From Molanna angustata (lineage: Eukaryota > Arthropoda > Insecta > Trichoptera > Molannidae), in contig OY754987.1 in assembly GCA_963576475.1 (NCBI GenBank), positions 7,818,036-7,882,035 of the forward strand: a stretch of 64,000 bases of DNA. Reading direction: 5' to 3'. The position numbers were made by a program, and so were the translations under genes. Positions 15,301 through 30,300 of the stretch are shown piece by piece. The stretch's first letter is position 1, and every line of letters starts with the position of its first letter. The notes under the pieces are model-generated. The model was not told where the DNA came from and did no database searches. It saw only the letters and a program-made list of their open reading frames with translations.

Positions 15301-18300
15301 ACATTTAATGACGTCTCTTTATATGTCTCAAATTTATATGCGCGCATGGTTTAATCGAGCTATGACGGTTTGTTAACAAAAAAAAAGAATATTGCACTCC
15401 ACGCCTTGTCCCCATATGTTGTGAATCCCGCCACAGTGTGTTGTTTTGTCTCACCGCATCCGTGTATACCATATATTATATACACACCTACATATATCAC
15501 ACACACATACGTGTACATGCAAGCACATCCATATCTTGTTCACATGTTCCCCCAATCACTACTCCTGTCTGTGTTTTGTTTTGTTCTGTGTTTATGCTGT
15601 CTTGTTTTTAATAATATTGTTTTAACAAACTATACACCGACGGCCAATTTCACCGAGATACAACAAATCAATTGTCAACTAAACGCAACTTTGAGTGGAT
15701 CACTCAATAAGATTGTGTTTGACAACAAACAGAGATACAAGGACTGCTTGTAGCAGTCAGGATCAACTGCTTGAGCTGTCACAATACGGCGCTTTACAGA
15801 TCCAATACAAAATTCTCCTTTTCAAGACACGGACCGTGTGGAGCAGTCGTGTTGCAGTTTTACCGACTGCTTCATGCGGCCGCTACAACTCCGTATTGCA
15901 TATGAATGAATGCTGGCAGCTTGAAGCAGTCATGTTGCAGTTGATCCGACTACTTCAAGCAGTCCGTGTATCTCGTGTTACTAAAGATGGACAGTTAAAG
16001 TCCGAAAACATTTATAACAAAGCAAGTGTAAAATGTGAAGTTGAATAAAATAATAGGTAATTGAAATAATTTCATTTGATTCCACATTTTTATTCAACAT
16101 TAGTTTTGATAATGTCCTTGTAGGACATTGTCAAAACTATTCTTGTCTCTGATAGTCTTTATAATGTCTTTGAAGTACGAAATAGCTATCGTCCAACGTC
16201 GAATAAACATGTAGAAACAAAACTTAATGTATTATCTATTTAAATTTATTACAATGTAATTCTACCAAATGAATAAATAACTAAACTTAGTGAAATTGGT
16301 TGTAAGTGTATGCTACATCAATGTCATCAACTATTGTAATTATAACTATCACACTTCCATGACTAATTTAATTTTAATTAATTTGGAACGCCATAGAGAT
16401 TTTTATTGTTTAATTCACCTAAAACTTCTTCAGAAATACAATTACTCTATATAGTTATAATAATAATAAACACTTCCATGCACCGTGCGCAAGTTTTGAG
16501 TTTATTGCCGTATGGAAATTTCTGTCAACTGACCAGTGTTTCCAGCCTAGAAAAGTAATATTTAGAAGTAATAATAGCTTACTTTTAATTTTAGCATTTA
16601 AAATGGAATATAGATTCATAGTGTTATTTTTTCAATAAAGAATTATGATTAATTTATTTCATATTTGTAATTTGATTTAGTGTTTATTATATTTTAGTGT
16701 ATCGAAGAGAGTGCGACAATTTTAATTTAAGGTATCTAAACTTTGATACTTTCTACATTTCTTTCTGTGTGTCTAAAAGTTTTCCATTAATATTTCATGA
16801 CAAATTGTTAACATCTCAATAGAGACCAAGTTGGAATATTATAGATGAACCAAGAACTCAAGGCACCAACAAGTCTTATGACCTGTCATCAACTGGTTTA
16901 CGTAATCACTTTATGCCTTGATTTTACCGACTTCCAAGAAACGGACAGGTGTTTTTTTTTTTTTTATGCATGTTCAGTGATCATTTTCAACTAATTTGTC
17001 CAATTTCGAAGATTCTTTAATCATTATAAAGGGGGTATCTTCCGATTGGTCCCATTTTAATTTGTTCGTGATCTGATCATGGTATTCATGAGAAAATCAT
17101 CAAACTCTTCAATTTTCACTTTAGCGACAGTAATTTTTTATCATATTACCTATTATGCCTTCTTATTGAGTTCTCTATCGATCCTATTTTTGATCCCTAT
17201 CGATCCTATTTTTAATCCCTATCTATCCTATTTTGATCCCTATCGATCCTATTTTTAATCCCTATCGATCCTATTTTTGATCCCTATGGATCCTATTTTG
17301 ATCCCTTTCGATCCTATTTTTGATCCCTATTGATCCTATTTTGACAATCCCCATCAATCCTATTTTGATCCCTATCGATCCTATTTTTGATCCCTATCGA
17401 TCCTATTTTTGATCCCTATCCATCCTATTTTTGATCCCTATTGATCCTATTTTGATAATCCCCATCAATCCTATTTTGATCCCTATCGATCCTATTTTTG
17501 ATCCCTATCGATCCTATTTTTGATCCCTATCAATCCTATTTTTTATTCCTATCGATCCTATTTTTGATCCCTATCGATCCTATTTTTTATTCCTATCGAT
17601 CCTATGTATGATTCCTATCGATCCTATTTTGATCCCTATCGATCCTATTTTTGATCCCTATCGATCCTATTTTTTATTCCTATCGATCCTATGTATGATT
17701 CCTATCGATCCTATTTTTGATCCCTATCGATCCTATTTTGATCCCTATCGATCCTATTTTTGATCCCTATCGATCCTATTTTGATTGCTATCGATCCTTT
17801 TTTTTAAACATTGTACATGAAAATCTTTTGTACTTTCGTAAATATGTAAATCATGAAAATCTTTTTGTTTGAAAATAAGCTGCCATCTATGAAGTGACGA
17901 AGAAACTTTATTGTAACCCCATCTATTGAGAAATTGGTTTATACAGTTCCTAGTTCTCCTCCTATAATATTCCAACTTTGTCTCTATTGAGATGCTAAAA
18001 ATTCGTCATAAAATATCATTCCCGACAAAATATGACTCCAGACAGGGAAAAAATCTAATATTTGCATATATGGAATATAAAAATATAATTGTTTTCCATT
18101 AAATTGATGTTGTATCTAAAAATGCTTTGAAATAAATGAAAATTTATAACAAAGGTAATTCAATTATATTTTTTGAATTATAAATACGATGCAATGAAAT
18201 TAAATTTTGTGTATCAAAAATAAACCACAAATTACCTTCGTGTTTAGAACGGCTACATTTTGTCGTTTGTCACCCATCACCCTGGCTTATAGAGCCGTCT

Positions 18301-21300
18301 CAAGACCGCACGCATTCATTTCAAATTTATTTTGTAATATCTTTGAATATATTTTTGTATCAACTTAATGACTAACTATGTCAGTTAGTTTTGTATTTAT
18401 CTAACAATTAATTTTTTTTTAACCTCAAAATAACTGGGAAGGTAAAACTAATAGTTAGGTTCAATAACGATCTTAATGAAAATCATTTTTAACAAAATCA
18501 TGATTTGACTGTATATATTTTACCGGTCCAATATTACTGATTTACAGTAGGGTACCTGTGGTCATGGAAGTTTGATAATTAAAAAAACAATTTGTCTCAT
18601 TCACAAAAAAAAAATATATCTTAATTGCGAGCCATTATTTTCATATGAACTTGTGTTACGAAAAAACTTTTTATTTTTAATTTAAAGATAGGTACTTGTT
18701 AATTGGGACGCAGTGTTTTTGAACTAAATATTTTCAGAGTCAGAATTAAAGATGGCGAAAAAAAATTCTATATTAGAGCCAATTTTTCTTCATTTGACTC
18801 GCGAGGCTTAAGCTTTTAGCAGATAATTTTAAATTTTAATTTTTAACATGCATTGACAAACTGTCTATACAGTTGTTTGTTAAAATAAAATACTCTTATT
18901 TAAATTGTTAAAAAAAAATACTTAACTCAAATAATAATGTTACTATAGCAAAAAATTCAATTTACCACTCCATTATTCTTTGGTATAAAGTTTTGTACTT
19001 TAAAATAATTAATCAAATTAATGTTTTTTTGCAAGTCTTAGCTTTTTTTTACAGTTTAAAGTTCATAAAAAAAAACAAAATAAACTTTCAAAAATATCAT
19101 GGCGCAATATTGGCTAATCTGTGTATTGATCACTTGTGTCTGTCTGATTTTATTAATGTTTGTAACTTTTTAAGTGTTTTGTGTTCTGTGTTTATTCTAA
19201 TAACTTCCTAATTACTTTAATAACTGTTTGCAAGGAGCTAATCTCTTTTGTGTTGCTTTTTTGACTATTTAACCAAAAAATATTTTTTTATTTCTTTATT
19301 CTCATGTCAGTTGAATTTTACCTATTTTATAAAAATAGCCTGTGCCAAGGAGTAAATTTATATAATAAAATATTGAAAATTTTTCATTTATCTTATATGT
19401 TTTGCTAGTGATAATTTATGTTTTTTTTTTATTTTTACCAAGCATCTTTGATTTTCAATTTAATTTAAAATTGAAAAAAAATTAAAGGAATTTTAAAATT
19501 AGAATTTATTAAGAGTATAATATCAAATTCAAATCTACGATTTTTAAAATACAGTTGATCGAAATTCATATTATTCGAGTGCACTTCGTGATTAAGTTGG
19601 TATGATTGCATTTAGTGTTGTTATACGTAAAAAAATAGGATATTCCCTACAATTAGGGATTTTTTTTTCTTCTTTTGTTATATTTGGAAAATAGTTTTCT
19701 TATAAAACTTCTTACCTTTAAGTTACAAATATTAGATTAGAGGAACCTAACTTGGAGATATGGCAACATTATTCTGTTTGTTTGACTGACTGACAGTTGT
19801 ACCAATATTACTATGTATTGCACTTTTGAGTGAAACGCAGAATACTTAGTTAATATAAATTAATACTTGGTTATATTCTATTAATTTATTGTGAAATTAC
19901 TCTGAGGCTGTGCCGAGCATGAAACGCTCCATCAATCACTTTGAATCACTTGTACAAAACCAAGTATTATTTTATTCAACCAAGTGTCATGACATTTCAT
20001 TTGAATCGATCTTCATGGCTCATTTAGAGTTTAATTTTCCAACTCATTGTCTTCTTTCACAGACAATGAGTTGGAAAGATTTAGAGATATTTATTTTTAA
20101 ATATCAAAAATATGACTATGTTTGTTATTGGGTGCTTAGAGAGAAAGCTTTTTTTTGTTTTAAAATATGGTTTAGATATTTTGTGACGTTCCTAATATGT
20201 TTGTTTTGTTCAAAATGTGATTTACTAAGCTTTGCTATATTGTGTTTTAAACTTAGTTCATTGTTTTCATCGATGAATAAATGAAAAGAGAATATTTATT
20301 ATTTTAGTTATATCAATGTAAATTTTCAAATCTAATAGTTCACATATTAAACAGGAAATTATATATTTTATAATAAAAAAAATAGATAAAATAATTACGG
20401 GAACTTCAAAATGTCATTTTCCTGCTACGATTAAGGATTAATACCATTTTCTTTGCATGTGTATGTTATCTATGCACATTAATATTTTTTCATTTAAATA
20501 TTTTTCTATTTTTATTCTTAATGCCATTTTTACTATTTTTTTGTCATCAGATTCATTTTTTTTTAAATTCTAATATATATGTCAGTAATAGATTTTTACT
20601 ATAATATACTAGATGTAGGTACTCCGTACAAAAAGTGAGTCATGAAATATCACGCGTTTGACTTTTTGGTTGGTACCATATTTCAGTTTTTCAACACATC
20701 CTAGATAGAAAAACGATGTGGTCTGGAACCAAAACGTCAAAAATCCCCCTGAAAAATGCCTCACTTCGATTCATACAAAATGTGCTAACTACGACATCTA
20801 GTATATTATGATAAAAATATATGATGTCAATAGATCTTTTTAGTTAGCTAATTCAGATAGGTTGCTTTTTGTCGTATGAATTTAACAATTAAGTCGTTTT
20901 ATCTGTGTATTTCGGTGAAATTTTATTAAGACTTTTCTTCTATAAAAGATACTTTTATTATAAGAGAAAATTATGATTTTGATTAAATTTATTTTTCATT
21001 ATGAAAGTACCCGATGGATGGAATTTCATTTTTTATTTATATTATCAAAAAAAAAGGAATTAAAGAAAACCCTCTTTTATATAACTTTATAATAAGATGG
21101 AATGATTTAAAATATATTTATTATTATATATTGCAGGGAAAGAAGCAATGTCTTAAATGAATTTCACCTATTTAGTCGTAAGCAATTATCATATTATAAA
21201 ATAACAAAAATATAATATAATGTAACAGCTTATTACTGTACGAAAAATATTAAATTCTCAGATACAATATATATTTTATATATACAATGTCTAATATAAA

Positions 21301-24300
21301 TATGTTCATTCTCTAAAGTCATCCTGACATTAAGTAATATTGCATGTTGCTAAAGTAGAGATAAATACTTAAAATATATTTAGAAAACCACCTATCTAAA
21401 TATACTTGTCACGTCACGGTACCCCGTGGATGTGTGGTAACCAGCTTGAGGTGTATGGGTGTGCAATATCTTATTTAAAGAGGCATGATGGTGTCTGTGC
21501 GTCCTGGGTTCGATCCCCAGAAGATGAGAAATTGATTTTTCTGGACTGGAAACACTGAAGAAATTGCCATATGACAATTAACTCGCCACTTGCGCAGGGT
21601 GCAAGGTATTGTTGATTATTAGATATTATTATTCATTCATTCATCTATACCACCTGGGCCATGTCTTACAATGTGGGATAACGAACGACAGGTAATCTTA
21701 TAAAATGAAGCACGACACATGTGAACGCTCATACACCAGTCAAGTCTCACCTAAAAAAAGCACCACATTCAGAATGGGTGGTGAACTTCACTGCTGAAAT
21801 ATGTGAGATGTTTTTTTTTTTGCCTGTTGTATTTTCGATTATCCAGCTATAACGTTAATAGGGTGATGCTTCTCAGTAAAATTTTATCTATGACATTTGA
21901 AACATTCTGAGAATTTAATATTTTTTTCAATACAAAAAAACTTGACACCGAATTAACTTTTGTTGTGTTTTTTTTTTTACTTTTGCCTGTCATGGCGTGC
22001 CGTTATCATCTAACTCCAATCAAATAAAACAATATACTCGGATGGGCTTGCATTATGTGTGCGTGGATGATATGTTTACAATAATATATATATATACATA
22101 CATAACAACTGTTGTGGCGTACACTCTGTCTTAACTGGGCGGATTCACAACAACATCATCCTCTACTACCCGCCAAACAAACATACAGACCAGTGGCGTA
22201 GAGATGAGATCTAAAAAACGTTCGGTAGATAAGGTGGCAAAGGTGCTTGGGGCCTCGAGACATAAACTGCAAGAGCACAGGGGCTACAGCGAACAGGTAA
22301 ATATTATTATTTTTCCTCTTTTCATAAAGTTTCATAATAAATTTATGGAAATCCATAATTTTTATATAGGTCCTACCTAAATACTAAATACAAAATACTA
22401 ACTACATTTTCATTGCACAGTCGCTCACTAAAGTAAGGAGATCACGTGGCTTCATCACTTAAGGATGCTATGAAGTTTTTGTATGAGAATTACATTACGG
22501 TATCTAAATACTTGGCGCATTCGCGTTGGCATAAACTAACATTTGCAAACTGTCAAAATGTAAGGTTGATTGCAATTGTTGATAAAGGAACTTTACGAGT
22601 GGTTTTAATACTAAAATACGAGATTATTTTGATGGATGACGATTTTAGCGACTTTGTCGAATATGTTTTTGGTAATTTTGTCAAATCAAATCCCACACAG
22701 AGTATTCAGCTATCTATACGACATGCCAAAAATTTGCTGAAATTTTAGAAGAATCGTAACAGAGCTGTCAGTGTGAGCTTGGTTAGGTACATGTGTTTGT
22801 GTTGTTATGACAAAAAAAAACTTTAAAAGTCAGTATAAACCCATAGAAAGCTTTCTATCTTTTTTCTTCATACACAATAATGTGAAATGCTACGCCATCG
22901 ACTTTAAGTTTTGTGTAGGATTTAATATTTAGTTTGTGATGTCTACAATGCAACTAAAGAATACTAAATACTCCAGTGAGGTAAGGAGTTAGTATTAGTT
23001 ACCTAGGACTGTGCATTGGGGCCATAGTCTTCCTACATACTATTAGGCCACATGTGGAGATTGATCGAAGAAAACTTAAATATTCAGAGCTGACAGGAAT
23101 GGAAGGAGAGATCGTGGCCATCCAAGAAAAGGATGGCTTAATCATGTGAATGACATTTTAAAAAAGAGAAATTTAAGAAGCTTGAACAACAGACAAGCGT
23201 GCATGAGACAATGCATGAATGTTGAAGAGGCGATTAATGCGTGCCAAGATAGAAAAATATGGCATTTGTTTATCTCTGCCTACTCCATTAGGGACACGGC
23301 GTGATGGTATGTACACTCTATTAAAATCTACCTTCAAAATAAATTGGGTGCTTATTGATTATAGGGGGTCTATTATAGGATTTTGTATTGCCTTGTAAAT
23401 AATAATTGTACTGTTATGTTTGTCATATTACCAAAACGCTTTATAAAATTTTTGACTTTTGGTTATGATAATATATAGTGATTTTGTTATTTATTTATTT
23501 TTATTTTATTTTACCAAGGACTGCACACAGTACATGCATACAATTATTGAAATTAAATAAATAAAAATACAAAAATAATATGTACCTCTTACGTACTATA
23601 CCTAATATCAAAATAATACAACAAAAAAGTGGGAATTAGTGGGGTGCGCGCATGAGAGAAGAGTAATACATGTGTGAGTGAAAGAGATATCTAGAAAGAG
23701 TGTGAGTGTGTGGGTGTGTATGTGTGTGTGTATGTTATGATAATATATAGTGATTTTGTTATGATAATATATAGTGATTTTGTTATGATAATATATAGTG
23801 ATTTTGTTATGATAATATATAGTGATTTTGTTATGATAATATATAGTGATTTTGTTATGATAATAAATAATGATTTTGTTATGATAATAAATAATGATTT
23901 TGTTATGATAATATACAGTGATTTTGTTATGATAATATATAGTGATTTTGTTATGATAATATATAGTGATTTTGTTATGATAATATATAGTGGTTTTGTT
24001 ATGATAATATATAGTGATTTGGTTATGTTAATATATAGTGATTTTTTATGATAATATATAGTGAAAATAATATTTCAACTCTATTTATAATTCAAATCAC
24101 TCTTCCGATTCTAGGTAATTTTAAACAAACTTAACATAAAAGGAAAAATTGATATTATAATGAATGACTATTTGTAATATTGACTGATTTCATGTGATAT
24201 AAGTAGATTTCAGTTGAAATAAAAAATGGAGCTATTATCATTAACCAGTATCTACTATTATAACATATTGTGTTTGATCAAAACAATTAAAGCAAAGTAG

Positions 24301-27300
24301 AATTATTATAAAAATAAAAAAAGGATTCAGAAGATATGACAATAAAAAGTAGATACAAGTATGTAAATATGAAATTTGAAGTCCTCCCCGAAAAGAAGGA
24401 AAACTTGTTCTTCAGAAAATTTCAAATTTGCAATTTACAACATAATAAAACTACAATTCATATACAGACAAAACTTCAGAAAATTTATAATTTGCAATAT
24501 AAATGAGAGAGAGAGAAAAAAAAACTGCAATTCATAAAAGGCAAACAAAACTTCATTAAGATGAATTCACATTTTTTATGATATCTTTTACTCTAGGCTC
24601 ATACTGTTGGGTTTTCGTTTTGTTTAAGTTATTTGCCTCTTGAAAATTCTCAAATCTTGTTATGTTATATATATATTGCAGTTTGGGTTTCGAGTAAATT
24701 TATTTTCATAATAATTTTTCTTTAATTCATGCATGTTCGGCCGATACTGGGATGAAAATTACATAGACTCGTTGCGTATTATGAGAAATTCTGCGGAACG
24801 TAGATGATATTAACAATTCACACGGGCTGTTGTGTCATTTTTTTTGCAGAAAAAAGTCGTTGATTTTCTACGCTAAAGTTTTTATCGAATTGACGAACTT
24901 GTAGCTTTGAAAAATTTTAGCACTACGACTTAATATAAATTTCTGATGTCATCTCTTTTCCGTACAATTAATCATAATAATGCGCAATTTGGCAGCTGGA
25001 TGAAGGGTTTATTAAGGTGTATCAAAAGCATGAAAATGTATCATTTTCTTTTATTGTTATTGACATGTTTTTTACAATCTTTCGATTGAGACGGCTTCTA
25101 ATTTGTAAAATTCCATAGTAATTAAAAAAAGATTAACACACATTGTTGCCAATCCACTCAGCTCCGTCTAAGGACTGACAACATGGGATCTTGAAGGGTG
25201 GACTGTATATTTTGTTAGATAATATTATTCGGAATAATACGGGAAGGCAGGAAGCTCACTGCTACAAGGCCGCCTTCTTCACACTGGTGATTCATATGAT
25301 GCAGTCACAGCGAAAACAAACCCTTTTTGATGCATGAGACATTGATCAAAATGTCAAAAATCACTATTGACGGTTTGCCTAGTACTTATCGACTGGCCTT
25401 GGGCGGTCAGCTGATTCATATAATAAACCATGGAGGGGGGGGGGATGAGGAAGGAGACGCAGATTATTACAAAAAATAAATAATTTGTGGAATAATATAT
25501 GTTTATAATTTATATTTTATTCTAATTGTTAAAATTGTAATTTTTTTGCAATTGTGGTGCCTACTTTGACGTATGCTAGTGAAACTTTGACGTATGCTAG
25601 TGAAACTTTGACGTATGCTAGTGAAACTTTGACGTATGCTAGTGAAACATGGACCTGGCAAAAGACACATGAAAGTAGAATAAATGCTGTAGAAATGAGA
25701 TCACTAAGAAGAGTGTGTAATAGAACGATAGAATTATGATAGAATAAAAAATTAGGACATAATGAGAGAATGCAAGATAAAGAGGGAGGATATTATATGT
25801 AAAATGAAAGTGAATGCCTTGAGGTGGTTTGGACATATTGAAAGAATGAACGATGAACGACTGACCAAAAAAAAATACGCGGGTGCAAGAGATGGAGTGA
25901 ATAGCAGAGGTCGCCCCAGAAAGGGATGGCATGACCATGTGAATGATATTTTGAAAGAAGGAAACATAAAAAGTTTGAACAATCGACGAGCATGTATGAG
26001 ACGATGCATGGATGTAAAGGAAGCTAGGAATGTGTGCAAAAATAGAGAAGTATGGCGCTTGGTTCTCTCTGCTTACCCCATAAGGGACATGGCGTGATGG
26101 TATGTATGTATGTATGTAATTTTTTATGGTAGTCATTCATCTACAACAACACTTTGCTACAGTTTTTGATCCAAAGTCGAGTTTTCAATTCCCGTTAGAA
26201 TGCCTTTTCTTTGTTCTGACCATAGACCAACCAGAAATACTTCTTTGTGAACCAACGAATGATTAACTATGGGCAGTTTCTTATATGAATGTGTAGTTAA
26301 GTAAAGCAACGAGGATCTTTGTAAAAATTTATTTCACTTTGTATGTATGGCGTACGCCGTATCCTTTTTGTGTCCTCTACAGCGTCCAATAGTCCGATCA
26401 ACTTTATATGGACATTAATAATTTGTGTGGAATGCATTAACTTAGAGTTGATTAGTTTTCCATGTTCATCCGTCAATTTTTTCTCTGGGGTCTTACTCTT
26501 AAAATTTAAATCCTATCCGAATTTTGAATTTTCGCTAAGAACCTCCCTATCTGCCGCCTGAATACATTTAAATTATCTATTATTGCCATTAAAACATACC
26601 TACCTACCGCCTTATTCTCCATTGTAAAGGTAATTTGTTAGCGCCGATAGTGGATTGTATATCGAAATTTTAAATTGAATTGATTTCTATGTAACGTGTG
26701 TCGGACGGGATTTGACCAAAGAGCGGTACTAACCTTAATCTCGTTCTCCTGATGCGATTCTCTTCTTTTCTCGAATATAACAAGTAAATAATAACATGGA
26801 CACAATACGATGAAACAATAAGATACACGATGATGATGATGATGAAACAAAATGTATAATATTGAATATTGACGAAACGAAACTATATTTGAGCGAAGAA
26901 TGAATACTGTACACTTGCGCGACGTTTCCAGAGGGTCATTGTTACGGTTTTAACCGCTAAGGGAAAGGAAGTAGTTATGGAAGGATTTCGGCGGGAATTC
27001 AAAGGTATTTTAATTTAAAAATCATTCAAATCATTCAATACCATACATATGTTCTTAGCAAAAATTAGAAATTGGGATCGGGTTTGTACTTCATTTTGTA
27101 AAGTCGCTGATTTCATCTATGAAAATTTTGAAAGTACTCTGAAGTTTTAGAAAATATATATTTTAATATTTATATGGAATAAATGTTTATAATAGAAATT
27201 TATGTGCCTACTTAATAAAAATGTATTCATGGATTGTCAACTTTCAAAGAAAAAACAGTGGCCACATTCCACTCATTTTAATTTAGTTTGTTAAATGACT

Positions 27301-30300
27301 TTTGTGACTGTTTCAGTTGGAGCTGTGTGTGAAGATTTTGGGTGAAATATTGACATTGCTGTTCAGGAAGGATGTAGGACCCACCGATGAAGAGTTCAAC
27401 CACATCACAACTACACTCCTGAGGACCATCCTGTTGGCCACAATACAGATGGATAGAGAGAATCCACTTGTGGTAAAGCAATGTTCCAATTAACCTTTAG
27501 AAATCTCATCGTCTTGGAATGTTCCTTGTGAATCTTGGCTCGTCTGCTTTGTCCTTGTCCAGTCTTTTGAACATTACTCCATTCAATCTTAATTTATTAC
27601 TATGATTTTTACCATTTTTAACCTTTTTTTTACTTAGATTTATTAACAGTTATTTCACACAGTGCGAAAGTAAGTCCACACAGCGAGAAAATGTCAGTAT
27701 TATTGTGTTTATTTCAACAGATCAAAGAAAACAAACTCCGCGCAGCGAGAAAGTTTCAGAATTATTTTGTTTATTTCAACAGTTCAAAGAAAACAAAGTC
27801 CACACAGCGAGAAAATGTCAGTATTGTTGTGTTTATTTCAACAGTTCAAAGAAAACAAAGTCCACGCAGTGAGAAAATGTCAGTATTGTTGTGTTTATTT
27901 CAACAGTTCAAAGAAAACAAAGTCCACGCAGTGAGAAAATGTCAGTATTGTTGTGTTTATTTCAACAGTTCAAAGAAAACAAAGTCCACGCAGTGAGAAA
28001 ATGTCAGTATTGTTGTGTTTATTTCAACAGTTCAAAGAAAACAAAGTCCACGCAGTGAGAAAATGTCAGTATTGTTGTGTTTATTTCAACAGTTCAAAGA
28101 AAACAAAGTCCACGCAGTGAGAAAATGTCAGTATTGTTGTGTTTATTTCAACAGTTCAAAGAAAACAAAGTCCACGCAGTGAGAAAATGTCAGTATTGTT
28201 GTGTTTATTTCAACAGTTCAAAGAAAACAAAGTCCACGCAGTGAGAAAATGTCAGTATTGTTGTGTTTATTTCAACAGTTCAAAGAAAACAAAGTCCACG
28301 CAGTGAGAAAATGTCAGTATTGTTGTGTTTATTTCAACAGTTCAAAGAAAACAAAGTCCACGCAGTGAGAAAATGTCGGTATTATTGTATTTATTTCAAC
28401 AGATCAAAGAAAACATATATAGGCCGCGTAGCCAGAAATTTTCAGTCTTATCTTTTTTTTTCAATTGTAATGCGTGCAAATGAAATGGCCAAGTTTGTTG
28501 AAGGTTTTTTTTTTTTTAGAAAATAGATGTTTTTATGATTTTTGACACATATTGCTCACGGGTCACACTTTGTCTATGGCCAGTGTAGAGTGTGCATACT
28601 ACGAGTTTCATTGTGATGTTTTTGTGTGCTCTTCATTCGTTCTTTCCATGTGGCCAAATCATCTCAATGTTTTTACTTTCATACTTTTAATACCATCTTA
28701 CACCAGCTGGTCGATTGCTATCACAAGTGGCTTCGGTGCTGGGTTTGACTCCCAGCTGAGTAAATTATTTATTTAAATTCATTTCTCATGCAAAGCTTAG
28801 TTCTCTGGAATGGAAATGTAGCAGCGCCTTGTCGGCTGCAACATGTATGGCCTCAGGATTCTCGAATACTCCCGTGTCCAAATTCTTGGTAGCCATTTTA
28901 TTTGAATTACATTGCACTGCTGTCATGTTTGACATTATGATTGCTTAGCAATTGTTGGCAACACATAAAGCAATCTTTGATATGTTATGATCATTCGTAA
29001 CTGGTTTGAGTGTCCCATTCAGTATAAACATGGTTTCTGCCATATTAAAGTTTATTTTATCTTAATATTTTCAGAGTCAGTTGGTGTCTGTTCTACTGGA
29101 GATCTTGCGTCAGATGTCAGCCGGTCGCTACCACTATTACGTGTCTTGTTTCACAACCAACAACGAACTGTTGGACTTCTTAACAGAGACACAGCTGGTG
29201 CTGAAGGACCTCATAGCGAGACCCGTCTACCAGTCACATTGGGCAGACATGATCAATCTACAGAATTATGTGGTCCTCTCTACGTTCAGGTGGTTAAAAC
29301 ATTGTGTATATATAAAACAATTTAGAATTTGATATTAGAACTGCCACATCACTTTCAATTTTCAAATCTCGTCTTAAATGCTCACTCTTCCTCTCAATTC
29401 CATAACGAATATACATCCCAATTTCACTTTCTATCCCTTTTTGTTCGCTCCTCATCCTCTCCCTTCCCTTTCTGATTTTCCTCTCCTTTCTGAATTTGTG
29501 TAATTTCCCACTTTTTGTTTTGCTGTCTTATACTGGTTGTGTTATTGTGTATATGCTGAAACTATGTTATTTACTTTCAATCTCAGATGGTTGACTGGAA
29601 GAATTTGCTTCCAAGCAATTAGTCCGCCATTTGTACTATGTAATTTATGTATGTACAAAAAAGTGTTATATAAATAAATAAATATAAATAAATATATATC
29701 AAATTGTTTTCTGTCACAGACATCTATAGACATGACATAAGCAAATTTTCTTGGTACACATCGTGTGACTGTGTCACCAATATTTGTGGCAATCAATATT
29801 TGAATCTTTTCGGAATGGTTTGGAATAAAAATTGAAACACTGATAACAAAAAGTACATTTTGTTTACAAATAAATTTGAATTACGAAAAGGAAATAGTTT
29901 TACTGCTATATAAATGTGTCATTAATATCCAATTTATATTTAAACATTGACAGTCTTACAAATAAACGTGTTGTACAAGTTACTCGACCGTTTAACACTC
30001 GTGTAGGCAAAAATGTTACTAATAAACGCTGTGTAGCAGATCAGTTGGTTAAAGACTGTGTATCTCTCATACAAATTTTACACAATGCTTGCACGCCCAT
30101 CCAAGGTAGTTTAGTGGTGTTTTAAGACAACAAACTGTCATCTATCACATATCAAATTTGATTTTGATCTGCATGTTTATATTGTTATATCTTGGAACAA
30201 TATGACGAAAGATCTTTGTAAATGATTTCATTCTCGATAGTTATATATTTTAGGAGCGAAAAGTCGTCAAAAAATTACCTCCTTGAAATTACAATGTCAG

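Noticed and set aside
19910..20284. 124-codon [16 protein letters not shown]...
   Set aside because: Low-complexity F/C-rich composition, crosses a perfect hairpin, no family and no splice context; probably chance.
27660..28440. CRISPR-like array
   Set aside because: Units are contiguous with no variable spacers, and the context is an animal intron; ordinary tandem repeat.
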